Shown: positions 30,696 through 39,836 of the stretch, in pieces
Layout: every line of letters starts with the position of its first letter
Position numbering within the stretch: position 1 is the first letter of the stretch
Assembly: GCF_900163755.1 (NCBI RefSeq)
Contig: NZ_FUKI01000046.1
Coordinates: 1-47,375, forward strand
Direction: 5' to 3'
Source: Crenothrix polyspora
GTDB lineage: Bacteria; Pseudomonadota; Gammaproteobacteria; Methylococcales; Methylomonadaceae
Length of the DNA: 47,375 nt
Translations under genes and position numbers: made by a program
Notes under the pieces: model-generated
The model's input: only the letters and a program-made list of their open reading frames with translations
What the model was told of the DNA's origin: nothing
The model's database searches: none

Positions 30696-33020
30696 ATGAA
30701 GAAACTAGCACTTGCAACACTTGGGCTACTTGGCGTGGTATCTCAAACACTGTTTGCAGAAGAGCAAATACCTGTTGACCTGGGCGAAGTTGAGGTAGTG
30801 GGCGTAACGCCCATACCCGGTAGCTTTATTTCCGCCGAAAAAATCCCCGCCAATATTCAAACGATTTCTTCTGAACAATTAAAAAAAGCGCAAACCATCT
30901 CCCTGGCCGATTATATGAATCGCAACCTGGGCAGTGTGCATGTTAACGAAGCCCAAAATAATCCCCTGCAACCTGATATTTCTTATCGGGGCTTTGTGGC
31001 ATCGCCGCTTTTGGGATTGCCGCAAGGCCTATCCACTTACGTAAACGGCGTTAGATTTAACGAACCCTTTGGTGATACCGTTAATTGGGATTTAATCCCA
31101 CAAGGTGCTATTGACACTATGGCGCTATTTCCAGGCTCCAACCCTGTTTATGGCCTGAACAGTTTGGGTGGCTCAATTTCTATTAAAACCAAAACCGGTT
31201 TTTCAGCACCTGGCCATCAACTGGAAGTTTATGGCGGCTCTTGGGACAGGCATTCGGAAGAATTAACCAGTGGCTGGAATAACGGCACTTGGGGTTATTT
31301 TTTAGATGTGCATAATTTTGCCGAAAATGGCTGGCGTAACTTTTCACCTACTAAAGCCAAACAAGTGTTAGGCACATTAAGCTGGCAAAATGACCGAGGA
31401 AATCTAGATCTAACCCTCGCCGCCAATGATAACGATTTACGCGGTAATGGTGCAGTACCGATACAACTATTGGAGCAAAACCGAAAAGCCGTATTTACCC
31501 ATCCCGACCAAACCGTCACCCGCATGTTCTTTTCGCAGTTAAGCGGCAGTTACAGCCTGACTGATGCCATTCAATTGAGTGGTAACGCCTATTTCCGGCA
31601 AAACCGTATCAGAACCTTTAACGGTGATGACAGTGATTATGACGAATGTGAATCAAACGCTGCTTTCCTCTGCGATGAAGACGGGGAGATTGTTGAAGAT
31701 ATCAACGGTAAACAAATCGCCGCCAGTGATGATCTGATTGGTGCAACCAACAATACCAGTGCTACCCAAATGCGTAGCCAAGGCGGTACACTGCAAGCCG
31801 TATTCGACCAAGACTTATTCGGCCATCAAAACAACCTGACCGTTGGCAGCAGTTATGACTACGCCAAAGTCCATTTTGCCTCGGATACAGAATTGGCCAA
31901 ATTAACTGCTGACAGGGGCACAATCGGTGGCAATGTGTTTGTGGATGAATCCAAAGTGCGTCTACACACCGACACGTCAACCGTCGGTGTCTATCTGACA
32001 GACAGCTTTTCAATCACCGATAAGCTTACGGCTACCATCGGAGGCCGTTATAATTACAGTCATATCAACATGACTGATAAATACATTAACGACCCTGAAA
32101 ACACCCTCAACGGCTCGCACACCTTTGAAAGGCTTAATCCTTCAGCAGGATTAACCTACCAAGTTTTCAAAAATCTAGGCGTATACGGCAGTTACAGCGA
32201 ATCTGCCCGCGCCCCGACCCCCATGGAACTCAGCTGCGCCGATCCTGAAGCACCGTGCAAACTGCCCAATTCTTTTGTTGCTGACCCGCCTTTAAACCAA
32301 GTAGTCGCTAAAACCTGGGAAGCCGGCGTTAGGGGCGATTTAAACCGCCTGATTCCCAACCAAGGTAATTTGAAATGGAATCTGGGCTTCTTTCATACCA
32401 TCAACCACGATGACATCATTTTCAATCGCGGTGGTGACAGTGTTTCCGAAGGTTATTTTAGCAATGTCGGCCAAACACGCCGTTACGGGATAGAATCGGG
32501 CGCAACAGCCAATTTTCCGCAATTGTTTAGCACCATTGATGACTGGCATTTTTCTACCAACTACACCTATCTTAATGCGCGATTTCAAGATAGTTTCGAT
32601 ATACAGCATCCTACTGCGGTGGATGCTAATGACGACCCCATTCGCGCCACAGTGAGTAAGGGCGACAGAATTCCTGGCATCCCCGAGCATATTTTTAAAG
32701 CTTCCATCGGTGTCGACCTATGGCAAAAGTTTTCGCTGGGCATTAATGGTACTTACAGCGGCAATCGTGCATTTCGGGGTGACGAAGCCAACCTGACTGC
32801 AAAACTCGGCGGTTACTGGTTATTTAATGCGACAGCAGAATATAGGTTCAACAAACATCTCACCCTGTTTGGCAAACTGGATAATATATTTGATACCCAT
32901 TACAACAGTTTTGGCGTTTATGGCCAAGCGAACGAAGTATTGCCAGGATTTGATGATGGCCGCTTTGTATCGCCTGGTGCGCCTAGAGCCGGTTGGATAG
33001 GGGTAAGGCTGAATCTCTAG
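30696..33020 (+). CDS. TonB-dependent outer-membrane receptor
   Basis: The 774-residue protein has a signal peptide (to about residue 21), a TonB-box-like EVEVVG near 30, a plug domain (QTISSEQLKKAQTISLADYM, VYGLNSLGGSISIKTKTG) and a beta-barrel ending in WIGVRLNL with an aromatic pattern. It imports a scarce ligand in energised fashion. The ligand is unknown. An acidic loop at about 308-335 (GDDSDYDECESNAAFLCDED and following) holds two Cys and a DxDG-like stretch, so a metal or metal complex is plausible. It lies 48 bases upstream of the MoxY-like kinase and near the mxa cluster; copper or lanthanide uptake would fit a methanotroph, but is speculation. Confidence 0.85.
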   Translation: MKKLALATLGLLGVVSQTLFAEEQIPVDLGEVEVVGVTPIPGSFISAEKIPANIQTISSEQLKKAQTISLADYMNRNLGSVHVNEAQNNPLQPDISYRGFVASPLLGLPQGLSTYVNGVRFNEPFGDTVNWDLIPQGAIDTMALFPGSNPVYGLNSLGGSISIKTKTGFSAPGHQLEVYGGSWDRHSEELTSGWNNGTWGYFLDVHNFAENGWRNFSPTKAKQVLGTLSWQNDRGNLDLTLAANDNDLRGNGAVPIQLLEQNRKAVFTHPDQTVTRMFFSQLSGSYSLTDAIQLSGNAYFRQNRIRTFNGDDSDYDECESNAAFLCDEDGEIVEDINGKQIAASDDLIGATNNTSATQMRSQGGTLQAVFDQDLFGHQNNLTVGSSYDYAKVHFASDTELAKLTADRGTIGGNVFVDESKVRLHTDTSTVGVYLTDSFSITDKLTATIGGRYNYSHINMTDKYINDPENTLNGSHTFERLNPSAGLTYQVFKNLGVYGSYSESARAPTPMELSCADPEAPCKLPNSFVADPPLNQVVAKTWEAGVRGDLNRLIPNQGNLKWNLGFFHTINHDDIIFNRGGDSVSEGYFSNVGQTRRYGIESGATANFPQLFSTIDDWHFSTNYTYLNARFQDSFDIQHPTAVDANDDPIRATVSKGDRIPGIPEHIFKASIGVDLWQKFSLGINGTYSGNRAFRGDEANLTAKLGGYWLFNATAEYRFNKHLTLFGKLDNIFDTHYNSFGVYGQANEVLPGFDDGRFVSPGAPRAGWIGVRLNL

Positions 33021-33068
33021 TTTAGCACCGGCTACTTACCCTAACCCAATGCTTCAAACAACATAATC

Positions 33069-34385
33069 ATGAGCTTACGCTACCAGATAAACATCAGAAT
33101 ATTACTTTCATCCTTGTGCATATTGTTGTTGGGTGGCTCAATCGCAGCATGGCAAGCACGTAACTCGGTCAATAAAGAAGTCGAATCATCCATTAACCTG
33201 GCGGCACAACTCATTTCCTTTACTTTTCTGCAAACCTCACAGACACCTCAAACGCCTATCGATTGGATAGCCCATCTGAACGCTCTAAAAGAAACACGAC
33301 ATTTGAATATTCAGCTCCAGGCCCCCAGTGGGCAAACTATCCATTTCAACTCTAAAAAACAGTCTATCTCTGCCAATGAAGCGCCGCCACAGTGGTTTAT
33401 CCACTTGGTTGAAAGCGAACATCCAAAAGCCGAACGCCCCATTATTGCCGCTGATGGCCAACAATTGACTTTGATTATCCAGGCTAACCCACTGGATGAA
33501 ATCACCGAAGCCTGGCAAGAAAGCCAAGCCTTTTTCACTTCTGTTTTGTTACTGACACTGTTTACCTTTTTGGCGGTCAATCTGGTTTTTAATAAAGCAT
33601 TAAAATCCATTGCCACTATCGTTAATGCTTTAAGAATCATTGAGTCAGAGGATTATCAACACAAACTCCCCGATTTTGCCATCCATGAATATGATCGCAT
33701 TGCCAAGGCCATCAATCATTTGACTGACCAGCTCAGCGCCAGCCAGCAGGAAAACAGAACTTTAACACAACATTCACTGGCCATACAGGAAGACGAACGG
33801 CAAAAACTTTCACAGGAACTACATGATGAACTCAGTCAGTCGTTGACAGCTATTAAAGTCATGGCTGCAACCTGTGCGCGGCCAAAAGCAGATATTACAA
33901 AGACGGCACATACCATTATCGAAGTATGCGATCATTTGATCACGATTGTACGCTCCATGATGCACCAATTACATCCATTGATACTGACGGAACTAGGCTT
34001 AAAGGCCACAATGGAAGATTTGGTATACCATTGGTCGATAAGAAACCCAGAGTTAAAAGTGGTTTTGGACTGCTCGAATGATGTTGATGAGCTAGAGCAA
34101 AACATTGCTATCCAGTTGTTTAGGGTTGTGCAAGAATGCCTGACCAATATTATTCGGCATGCACAAGCTACACAAGCTCACATTACTATGGCCACTAATC
34201 CAGAAACAAACCTGCTGCATTTAAAAATCAGTGATAATGGCCAAGGCTGCGATAGCGAGTCAATAAACCACGGCTTTGGTTTATTGAGCATGAAGGAGAG
34301 AATCAAAAGTTTAGGGGGACAATTAACCTATCATTCTGTACCACTACAAGGTCTTTCTATCATTGCGAGTATTCCACTGTCATGA
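33069..34385 (+). CDS. Sensor histidine kinase, MoxY/MxaY-like
   Basis: The 438-residue protein has two membrane helices (about 11-30 and 155-175). They frame a periplasmic region like the LapD/MoxY N-terminal domain (NSVNKEVESSINLAAQLIS). A HAMP-like stretch follows, then an HPK7-type phosphorylation site with His252 in QELHDELSQSLTAIK, and an ATPase domain with VVQECLTNIIRHA, ISDNGQGCD and GFGLLSMKERI. In Paracoccus, MoxY and MoxX control methanol oxidation genes. In Methylotuvimicrobium, MxaY controls the switch between MxaF and XoxF. The TGA overlaps the next ATG (ATGA), pairing it with the regulator below. Confidence 0.85.
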   Translation: MSLRYQINIRILLSSLCILLLGGSIAAWQARNSVNKEVESSINLAAQLISFTFLQTSQTPQTPIDWIAHLNALKETRHLNIQLQAPSGQTIHFNSKKQSISANEAPPQWFIHLVESEHPKAERPIIAADGQQLTLIIQANPLDEITEAWQESQAFFTSVLLLTLFTFLAVNLVFNKALKSIATIVNALRIIESEDYQHKLPDFAIHEYDRIAKAINHLTDQLSASQQENRTLTQHSLAIQEDERQKLSQELHDELSQSLTAIKVMAATCARPKADITKTAHTIIEVCDHLITIVRSMMHQLHPLILTELGLKATMEDLVYHWSIRNPELKVVLDCSNDVDELEQNIAIQLFRVVQECLTNIIRHAQATQAHITMATNPETNLLHLKISDNGQGCDSESINHGFGLLSMKERIKSLGGQLTYHSVPLQGLSIIASIPLS

Positions 34386-35026
34386 AAGCACCCATCAAAA
34401 TTCTCCTGGTAGATGACCATGCGATTGTTCGGGCTGGGTTTCGTATGTTGCTATCCACTGAAGACAGCATTGAAGTGATAGCCGAAGCCGAACGTGGCGA
34501 GGAAGTTTGGCAGCTATATTTAGAGTATCATCCCGATGTTGTGGTGATGGATTTATCTATGCCGGGTATGGGAGGGATCGAAACTATACGGCGAATATGT
34601 ATCAAGGATAATAGCGCCAAAATTCTGGCATTTAGCGTACATGATGAAATAGTATACGTGAATCGCGCCATAGCAGCCGGTGCCAAAGGGTACATTTGCA
34701 AAAAAAGTGCCCCCTCTATTTTGGTACAGGCAATACAAAAAATCGCTATGGGCGGCATCTATATTGAGACGGAATTTTTAGAAAACAGCAGTGGCCAATC
34801 CAACGAAACGCATTACAAAACTATCATCGAAGCGTTTTCGACCCGAGAATTTGACATCTTTTTACTTCTTGCCCGAGGTTTTACCAGCCATAAAATTTCC
34901 GATGAATTGTGTTTGAGTTATAAAACAGTGGCCAATTATGGCACGCAAATACGTAGTAAATTAAAAGTATCATCGGTTGCGGAATTAGCGCATATCGCCT
35001 TGGTTTCTGGGGTTATGAAAAACTAA
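34382..35026 (+). CDS. NarL/LuxR-family response regulator, MoxX-like
   Basis: The 214-residue protein has a receiver domain (LLVDDHAIVRAGF, phospho-acceptor Asp57 in VVVMDLSMPG, Lys in GAKGYICKK) and a C-terminal LuxR-type helix-turn-helix (FSTREFDIFLLLARGFTSHKISDELCLSYKTVANYGTQIRSKLKV, by parts). It is translationally coupled to the kinase at 33069, its likely partner. It is clearly paralogous to MxaB at 44857. It ends 19 bases before the convergent membrane gene, with no terminator between. Confidence 0.88.
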   Translation: MKAPIKILLVDDHAIVRAGFRMLLSTEDSIEVIAEAERGEEVWQLYLEYHPDVVVMDLSMPGMGGIETIRRICIKDNSAKILAFSVHDEIVYVNRAIAAGAKGYICKKSAPSILVQAIQKIAMGGIYIETEFLENSSGQSNETHYKTIIEAFSTREFDIFLLLARGFTSHKISDELCLSYKTVANYGTQIRSKLKVSSVAELAHIALVSGVMKN

Positions 35027-35045
35027 TCGCACTAGCCCATACTGC

Positions 35046-35561
35046 TTACGAGGCATTATTAGTTTCCAGTTCTGTAACCCTAGTATCAACAAAATAACTG
35101 GCCGCTACCCCAACCATTGCCAGCACAACAAAAAAACCTAAATACGCATCACCATAAGCCAGCAACACCCCTAACAACAATAAATACGCACAGACAAAAC
35201 AGCCTCGCCATGTCGGTTGGCGTAGCGTCTCCAGGTAAAACATTAACACCAATATGAACAAAATCACCATGCCCGCCTCTTCATGCAACAGGCGGCCAGA
35301 TTGATGCAAGGAAAATACAAACAGGGCGCACGCCAAACCGCCTATCCAGCGCAATAGGCCGTCCCTTAACGCCTGTCGTATTTTCGCAGTGGGATGCAAA
35401 TAATCCGGTGCAACCGCCAGCAATGCAAAAACCACCAGCATAGCCAGCCAATAATCGTGGCTCATACCGGCATAACGGTAGGATACGACAGCACCCAACA
35501 GGCTCAAGAGCATTTGCAAAGTAAAATGGTAGTGTTTGGATAACAAAATATTAATCAACAT
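35046..35561 (-). CDS. Membrane protein at the end of the mxa operon
   Basis: I do not recognise a named family. The 171-residue protein has about five hydrophobic helices and a charged C-terminus (DTRVTELETNNAS). Its start overlaps the end of mxaL by 11 bases, so it is co-transcribed and probably coupled. A role in methanol dehydrogenase maturation beside MxaL is inferred from position alone. It is not clearly MxaE or MxaH. Confidence 0.7.
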   Translation of the reverse strand: MLINILLSKHYHFTLQMLLSLLGAVVSYRYAGMSHDYWLAMLVVFALLAVAPDYLHPTAKIRQALRDGLLRWIGGLACALFVFSLHQSGRLLHEEAGMVILFILVLMFYLETLRQPTWRGCFVCAYLLLLGVLLAYGDAYLGFFVVLAMVGVAASYFVDTRVTELETNNAS

Positions 35562-36546
35562 AAACGTTGTCCTTGGTTTTTTTCAGACGAAACCAGTGCC
35601 ACACAGAAGATAGCGGCGGTAAATAAATACAACAAAACATCAGCAACGCCACAGCCGCGAAGTAACCACGTACATCGACAGGTGCTAATTGCTGGGTGGA
35701 AAATTCAGGACTCTGCAAGGCTTGTTGCAAAGGTTCAAGGTCGGTTAAGCGGGTATAGTTTAGACCAGCTTGGTGGGCGAGCTGGGTCAGATAAGATTCC
35801 TGCAAGGCGCTTAAATGCTCGTTGCCGACAACGGCTTTACTGCCAAACGGTGCATTACGCGCATCATAACCTTCGATTTGCGACGGGTCTAAGTTCGATT
35901 GCCCGAAAGACGAGCGGTGCGGTACATCATCTTGTTGGTAAAAACCGCTGACATTGCCTTGGGCATCAAATTTAGGGATAGGCACAGCCTGCAAGCCGCC
36001 AGTGCCGACTATCAAGCCCTTGGCTTTACCTTTCATTGCCGCAAAATCAGGCAAATAGCTGGGATTAACCGGCGGCGCTTCCTGACCATCGGTGATAAAA
36101 ACAACCGTGCTATGGCTTTTTTGCAGCATGGCCAAGGTATTGAACAAGCCTTTGGCGATATTACTGTCCGCCGCCCAGGCCATACGCCAATCCAGTTTAC
36201 TGATGGCGGTATCCAGTTCCGTATAGCTGGTGCAAATTTCCACCGGTTCAAACAACAGACTGGAGCGCCGTTCGGTAAACACGGCCAAGCCGATTTTGGT
36301 GGAACACGGCAAGTGGTGCAATAAGGCGCGTAACTGGTGTTTGACAAATTCCAGACGACTGACCGCTTGGTCGGCTATTTTATAATCCGCCGCATTCATA
36401 CTGCGGGTAATATCAACAACAAAGGTAAAATTATACTGCGGCGCATATTGCTGGCTAACCGGTTTGATGAACAACCCAAGCATAGCCAGCAAGGTGACCA
36501 GCAAAAAAATGCTGCGATAATCACGTAATACCGGATAAATAATCAT
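35551..36546 (-). CDS. mxaL: MxaL, vWA-domain maturation protein
   Basis: The start is set at ATG 36546 (MIIYPVLRDYRSIF), with AGGTG 5 bases upstream; the frame is open to 36600 but that part overlaps mxaK. The 331-residue product has an N-terminal membrane helix, a vWA domain with a MIDAS-type DITRS (Asp45), TVVFITDGQEAPP, and a C-terminal helix near the end. MxaA, K and L are needed for calcium insertion into methanol dehydrogenase in Methylorubrum; the MIDAS metal site fits that. It lies 14 bases after mxaK. Confidence 0.88.
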   Translation of the reverse strand: MIIYPVLRDYRSIFLLVTLLAMLGLFIKPVSQQYAPQYNFTFVVDITRSMNAADYKIADQAVSRLEFVKHQLRALLHHLPCSTKIGLAVFTERRSSLLFEPVEICTSYTELDTAISKLDWRMAWAADSNIAKGLFNTLAMLQKSHSTVVFITDGQEAPPVNPSYLPDFAAMKGKAKGLIVGTGGLQAVPIPKFDAQGNVSGFYQQDDVPHRSSFGQSNLDPSQIEGYDARNAPFGSKAVVGNEHLSALQESYLTQLAHQAGLNYTRLTDLEPLQQALQSPEFSTQQLAPVDVRGYFAAVALLMFCCIYLPPLSSVWHWFRLKKTKDNVYVD

Positions 36547-36560
36547 AGTACACCTGACAG

Positions 36561-37118
36561 TTAAGGTAGCCCACGCGGAAATCCCGGCACGGTTGTCCAC
36601 AGCTCAGCTTTTTGTTGTTTAGGGTCTTCATTTTCAAGATCCAAGCGTTCCATTTCCGGCAACAAGCGCATAGCCACTTCCAGATTGTACTTAGCATCCC
36701 AAAATTGGCTATCCAATGCCAAAGCTTGCCGATAGGCTTGTTTGGCCAGCATCACCAAGGGCATAGCGCGGGACGTATCGTTGTTCTCAACACTCACTAC
36801 CGCCTGCTCCAGGTAGATATTACCGAGGTTATAACGGACTTTGGCCTGTAAAGCGCTATCGCCTACCGCCATAATGGCACTGAGCGTGGCCAGTGCTTCA
36901 TCGTAACGCTTTTTTTGTTTCAAGTAACAAGCGCGTGCCAATCTGATCTGGGGCTTGGCAACCACCTGTTCCACCGCCACATCCTGGCCAGATAGTAATT
37001 GCTGGATAGTAGCGTTTTCTACATTTAAACCATGCCATGTGTACAAACAGTACAGGCTGATTGCGCCGACTACGGACAAGCTTGCCCAGACTAACCCGTG
37101 ACGAATAGCCCTTAGCAT
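36561..37118 (-). CDS. mxaK: MxaK, membrane-anchored maturation protein
   Basis: The start is set at ATG 37118 (MLRAIRHGLVWASL), with GGAGG 8 bases upstream. The 185-residue product has one N-terminal helix and a TPR-like periplasmic part (ARACYLKQKKRYDEALATLS, KVRYNLGNIYLEQA). It belongs to the calcium-insertion group of mxa genes. The ATG overlaps the mxaC stop (37112-37118, ATGCTAA), giving close coupling. The upstream extension of the open frame lies within mxaC and is not used. Confidence 0.85.
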   Translation of the reverse strand: MLRAIRHGLVWASLSVVGAISLYCLYTWHGLNVENATIQQLLSGQDVAVEQVVAKPQIRLARACYLKQKKRYDEALATLSAIMAVGDSALQAKVRYNLGNIYLEQAVVSVENNDTSRAMPLVMLAKQAYRQALALDSQFWDAKYNLEVAMRLLPEMERLDLENEDPKQQKAELWTTVPGFPRGLP

Positions 37119-38095
37119 TTTTTTACCTCCAAAAATTTGGCCGCCAATAAAAGACCTAAACAAACAGTGGCCAGCACATAACAAGCATTTGACAGGTCTT
37201 GTCTTGGTAAGCGTTCCACATAATGCAACGGTTGGTTTTCCAATTCGTTAATATCGGCAATGGCCTTTTTTAAAGCATCGGGACTTTCCGCTTCGTAGGC
37301 TTGGTACGGGGTTTTCAGGCTGGAAAAAAACTGGTGCAAGTAGCGTTCCGGCATGGCCTGGGCATTGTCATCACGGCTATCTTGCGCCACATCATAAATA
37401 CCTGGGCTGTTGGCAGTGCGTAAAAACAGCCAGTACAAGCGTACCTGGTGCTGTTGAAACCAAGCTCGCAGTTTCAATTCATCATCTTTATCAATAGCGG
37501 CAGCGCCATCAGAGACCAATACAATACTGCGCGATCCGGTGAGTGGCTGATCTTGAAAGAACGACAGCGCCATACCCAAACCTTTGGCGACATGGGTGTA
37601 CGCCAACGCCGGTGTGGCGGTGGCAGCAATCGCGGCTTCTACGGCGATTTTGTTTTCAGTCAATGGCATGACAAACAGTGGCGCGGTACTGTAAGCCGCC
37701 ACGCCAATCCTATCGGTTTGGCGGTGCTGTATAAATTCGGTCAACAAGCGCCGCGCCGCCGATGACTTGGATTCTTCACGGCCTTCCGGTGTGCGTCCGG
37801 CAAAGCTGTCATCCATACTGTTACTGCGATCCAGCAACAACACAATGTGTGCGCCTTTGCCGATACGTTCACGGCTTTGTTCACGGCGATGCAAGCCTGC
37901 CAAACCCAATATCAAGCTAGTAATTACCAGCATCGCCACAAGCTTGAGCAGTAAAGATAAAGCCTGTGATAGCCTATCCACCGGCAACAGTGTCAACCAA
38001 GGCTGGTCGTGCAATCTCATGCCCTGGTTAAGCAAAGGCAAGCCATTAAGCAACAGGCCCCACAACAACCACGGGCTATCAACGGCCAGATTCAT
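37112..38095 (-). CDS. mxaC: MxaC, vWA-domain maturation protein
   Basis: The start is set at ATG 38095 (MNLAVDSPWLLWG), which overlaps the mxaA stop as ATGA and has GGGGC upstream; a start at 38131 would overlap mxaA by 40 bases. The 327-residue product has two N-terminal hydrophobic segments, a vWA domain with MIDAS DRSNS (Asp89), a SIVLVSDGAAAID strand and a C-terminal membrane helix. MxaC works with MxaL and MxaS around the MoxR-type ATPase MxaR. The precise step is not known. Confidence 0.87.
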   Translation of the reverse strand: MNLAVDSPWLLWGLLLNGLPLLNQGMRLHDQPWLTLLPVDRLSQALSLLLKLVAMLVITSLILGLAGLHRREQSRERIGKGAHIVLLLDRSNSMDDSFAGRTPEGREESKSSAARRLLTEFIQHRQTDRIGVAAYSTAPLFVMPLTENKIAVEAAIAATATPALAYTHVAKGLGMALSFFQDQPLTGSRSIVLVSDGAAAIDKDDELKLRAWFQQHQVRLYWLFLRTANSPGIYDVAQDSRDDNAQAMPERYLHQFFSSLKTPYQAYEAESPDALKKAIADINELENQPLHYVERLPRQDLSNACYVLATVCLGLLLAAKFLEVKKC

Positions 38096-38979
38096 CGACT
38101 GCCCCGCTCTATAGCGCGGCAATGCTGACACAAGTTTTTAAGCCGCACAACATCATCGTCAATCACCACCAAACTGTGGCCAAAATGGTAACGGTTGGAA
38201 TAGGCAAAAAACCATTCCAACTGCACTTTAAGGGCGGCATATTCAGGATGGCGGCTTAAAAAATCGGCTACTTGCACTTGAAATAAGGGTTTGCCGTTCA
38301 GTTGATTGAAGGCGTAATGCACGGCGGCCAGAATTTGCCCTATATCGCCTTTACTTAAACGGGAAATTTTACGCAAGGCCTGTTTAAATACGTTACTACG
38401 GTTCAATATCGGAAAATAACCGTACAAATAAGCCAAATACCCTGCAATAGCCAACGCTAAACTGGCACTTAATCCGAAGGCTATCTGCGCGTTTGTGCTG
38501 GCAATCTGATGAGGCTCAGCATCGGGCCGCATGTATTCACCGTTGTCATCTTTACGCACAGCCAGCTCCCTTAGCGGTGCAACAGTGAATGCCCAGTCCG
38601 GCACAGGTTGGCTGCTGATTTTGCCCTGCTGGGAGAGTTGCAAGGCAAAGCCTGGAATTTTCAGCATCTTGACTTCCAGTGGTACGTAAAAAACCTGGTA
38701 ATTCAGATCAATGACATAGCGCCAACCATCCGGGATTTCAGTTTTTTCCCAAGTGGCCTGTTTTAACTCCAACCAACGGTTGATAGTGCCTTTAATGGGC
38801 AAAGCACCGGTTTGTAGCGCAACATCTGAAGCGGTCTCAAGAATAATCTGCTGTGGGATTTCATCGCCTAGCACATAGCCAAAAGGCCGCGGCGTGTGTA
38901 CTGTAAAAGCACGAACCGCACCGTGTTCGGTATTGGAACAGCCCGCCAATACTAAAAAAAATAGCAGCAAAATTTTCAT
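38092..38979 (-). CDS. mxaA: MxaA, lipoprotein-like maturation protein
   Basis: The 295-residue protein has a lipoprotein signal (MKILLLFFLVLAGCSN, lipobox LAGC), a beta-rich periplasmic part, one membrane helix near 165-185 (SASLALAIAGYLAYLYGYF) and a cytoplasmic C-terminal part. The Cys at residue 14 suggests lipid anchoring. MxaA is required for calcium insertion in Methylorubrum. Its ATG overlaps the mxaS stop as ATGA. A lipoprotein that also spans the membrane is unusual, but the pattern is clear. Confidence 0.87.
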   Translation of the reverse strand: MKILLLFFLVLAGCSNTEHGAVRAFTVHTPRPFGYVLGDEIPQQIILETASDVALQTGALPIKGTINRWLELKQATWEKTEIPDGWRYVIDLNYQVFYVPLEVKMLKIPGFALQLSQQGKISSQPVPDWAFTVAPLRELAVRKDDNGEYMRPDAEPHQIASTNAQIAFGLSASLALAIAGYLAYLYGYFPILNRSNVFKQALRKISRLSKGDIGQILAAVHYAFNQLNGKPLFQVQVADFLSRHPEYAALKVQLEWFFAYSNRYHFGHSLVVIDDDVVRLKNLCQHCRAIERGSR

Positions 38980-39821
38980 ACGGTTCTCTGCTGAAAATAA
39001 CGGTTGATACTGCCAGCGTTATAGCCGTCCGTTAAAAACAAAGGTTCACAACCGTGACCCCGGAAACAATTTTTTAACTGTATTTGCCGCTGCGTGTAAG
39101 CCGCAATAATTTTTTCGCGTAACGCAGGACGCAAGCACACGAGGCGTGTCGCTCCGCTTTCCATGTCCTTTAGGGTCATTAATCCCCAAGATGGTAAATT
39201 TTGGTATTCGTCGTCATCCCATAACACAATAGGAATAACCTGATGCGGGTGTAAATTGGCCATCAGTTGATTGATTTGTGGCATGGGAAAATTAAAATCG
39301 GAGACCAAAAACACCAGTGAGCGGTTCGCGGACAAGTACTGCCAAGCCGATAACAAACCTTGTGCCGACCCGATAAAAGGTGTATTTTTAAACTCGGTCA
39401 GAAAGGCCGCAATTCTTTGCCATTGCTGGCTTAACGGCAATAAACAATGGGGCTGCACCTGGTTGCTACAACCGATAAAGCCGAACTTATCACCATAACC
39501 CAATACCGATTGGGACAAGCCTGACAATAATTGGCACACCACCTGTTGCTTGTTGGCTCTCCCCGCATAACGCATGGAAGCAGACATGTCGGCCATCATA
39601 TACACGTTGACATGGCTGTGTTGCTGGTATGAGCGCACTTGAAATTGTTGCAAGGGGTCAAGCACACTGACACGCAGGTCAATACGCCGTGGATCGGGAC
39701 GTGCCAGCAGGGTATCATAGCGCTGGAATAACTGGCCTGCACCAGCCAATTTACCGGCATGAGCGCCCGGATGCACGGCACGGGTTTGCCACAGTAACCG
39801 ATAAAAAATAGTTTCAGACAT
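38976..39821 (-). CDS. mxaS: MxaS, DUF58-type protein
   Basis: The start is set at ATG 39821 (MSETIFYRLLWQTRAVHPGAHAG), with GGTGG 5 bases upstream; a GTG three codons earlier is possible. The 281-residue product has a DUF58/vWA fold with VNVYMMADMSASMRYAG (MIDAS-like DMSAS) and SLVFLVSDFNFP, and no membrane helices. It lies 15 bases after mxaR, its probable ATPase partner. ATGA overlap couples it to mxaA. Confidence 0.87.
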   Translation of the reverse strand: MSETIFYRLLWQTRAVHPGAHAGKLAGAGQLFQRYDTLLARPDPRRIDLRVSVLDPLQQFQVRSYQQHSHVNVYMMADMSASMRYAGRANKQQVVCQLLSGLSQSVLGYGDKFGFIGCSNQVQPHCLLPLSQQWQRIAAFLTEFKNTPFIGSAQGLLSAWQYLSANRSLVFLVSDFNFPMPQINQLMANLHPHQVIPIVLWDDDEYQNLPSWGLMTLKDMESGATRLVCLRPALREKIIAAYTQRQIQLKNCFRGHGCEPLFLTDGYNAGSINRYFQQRTV

Positions 39822-39836
39822 ACGTACCACCAGCGG

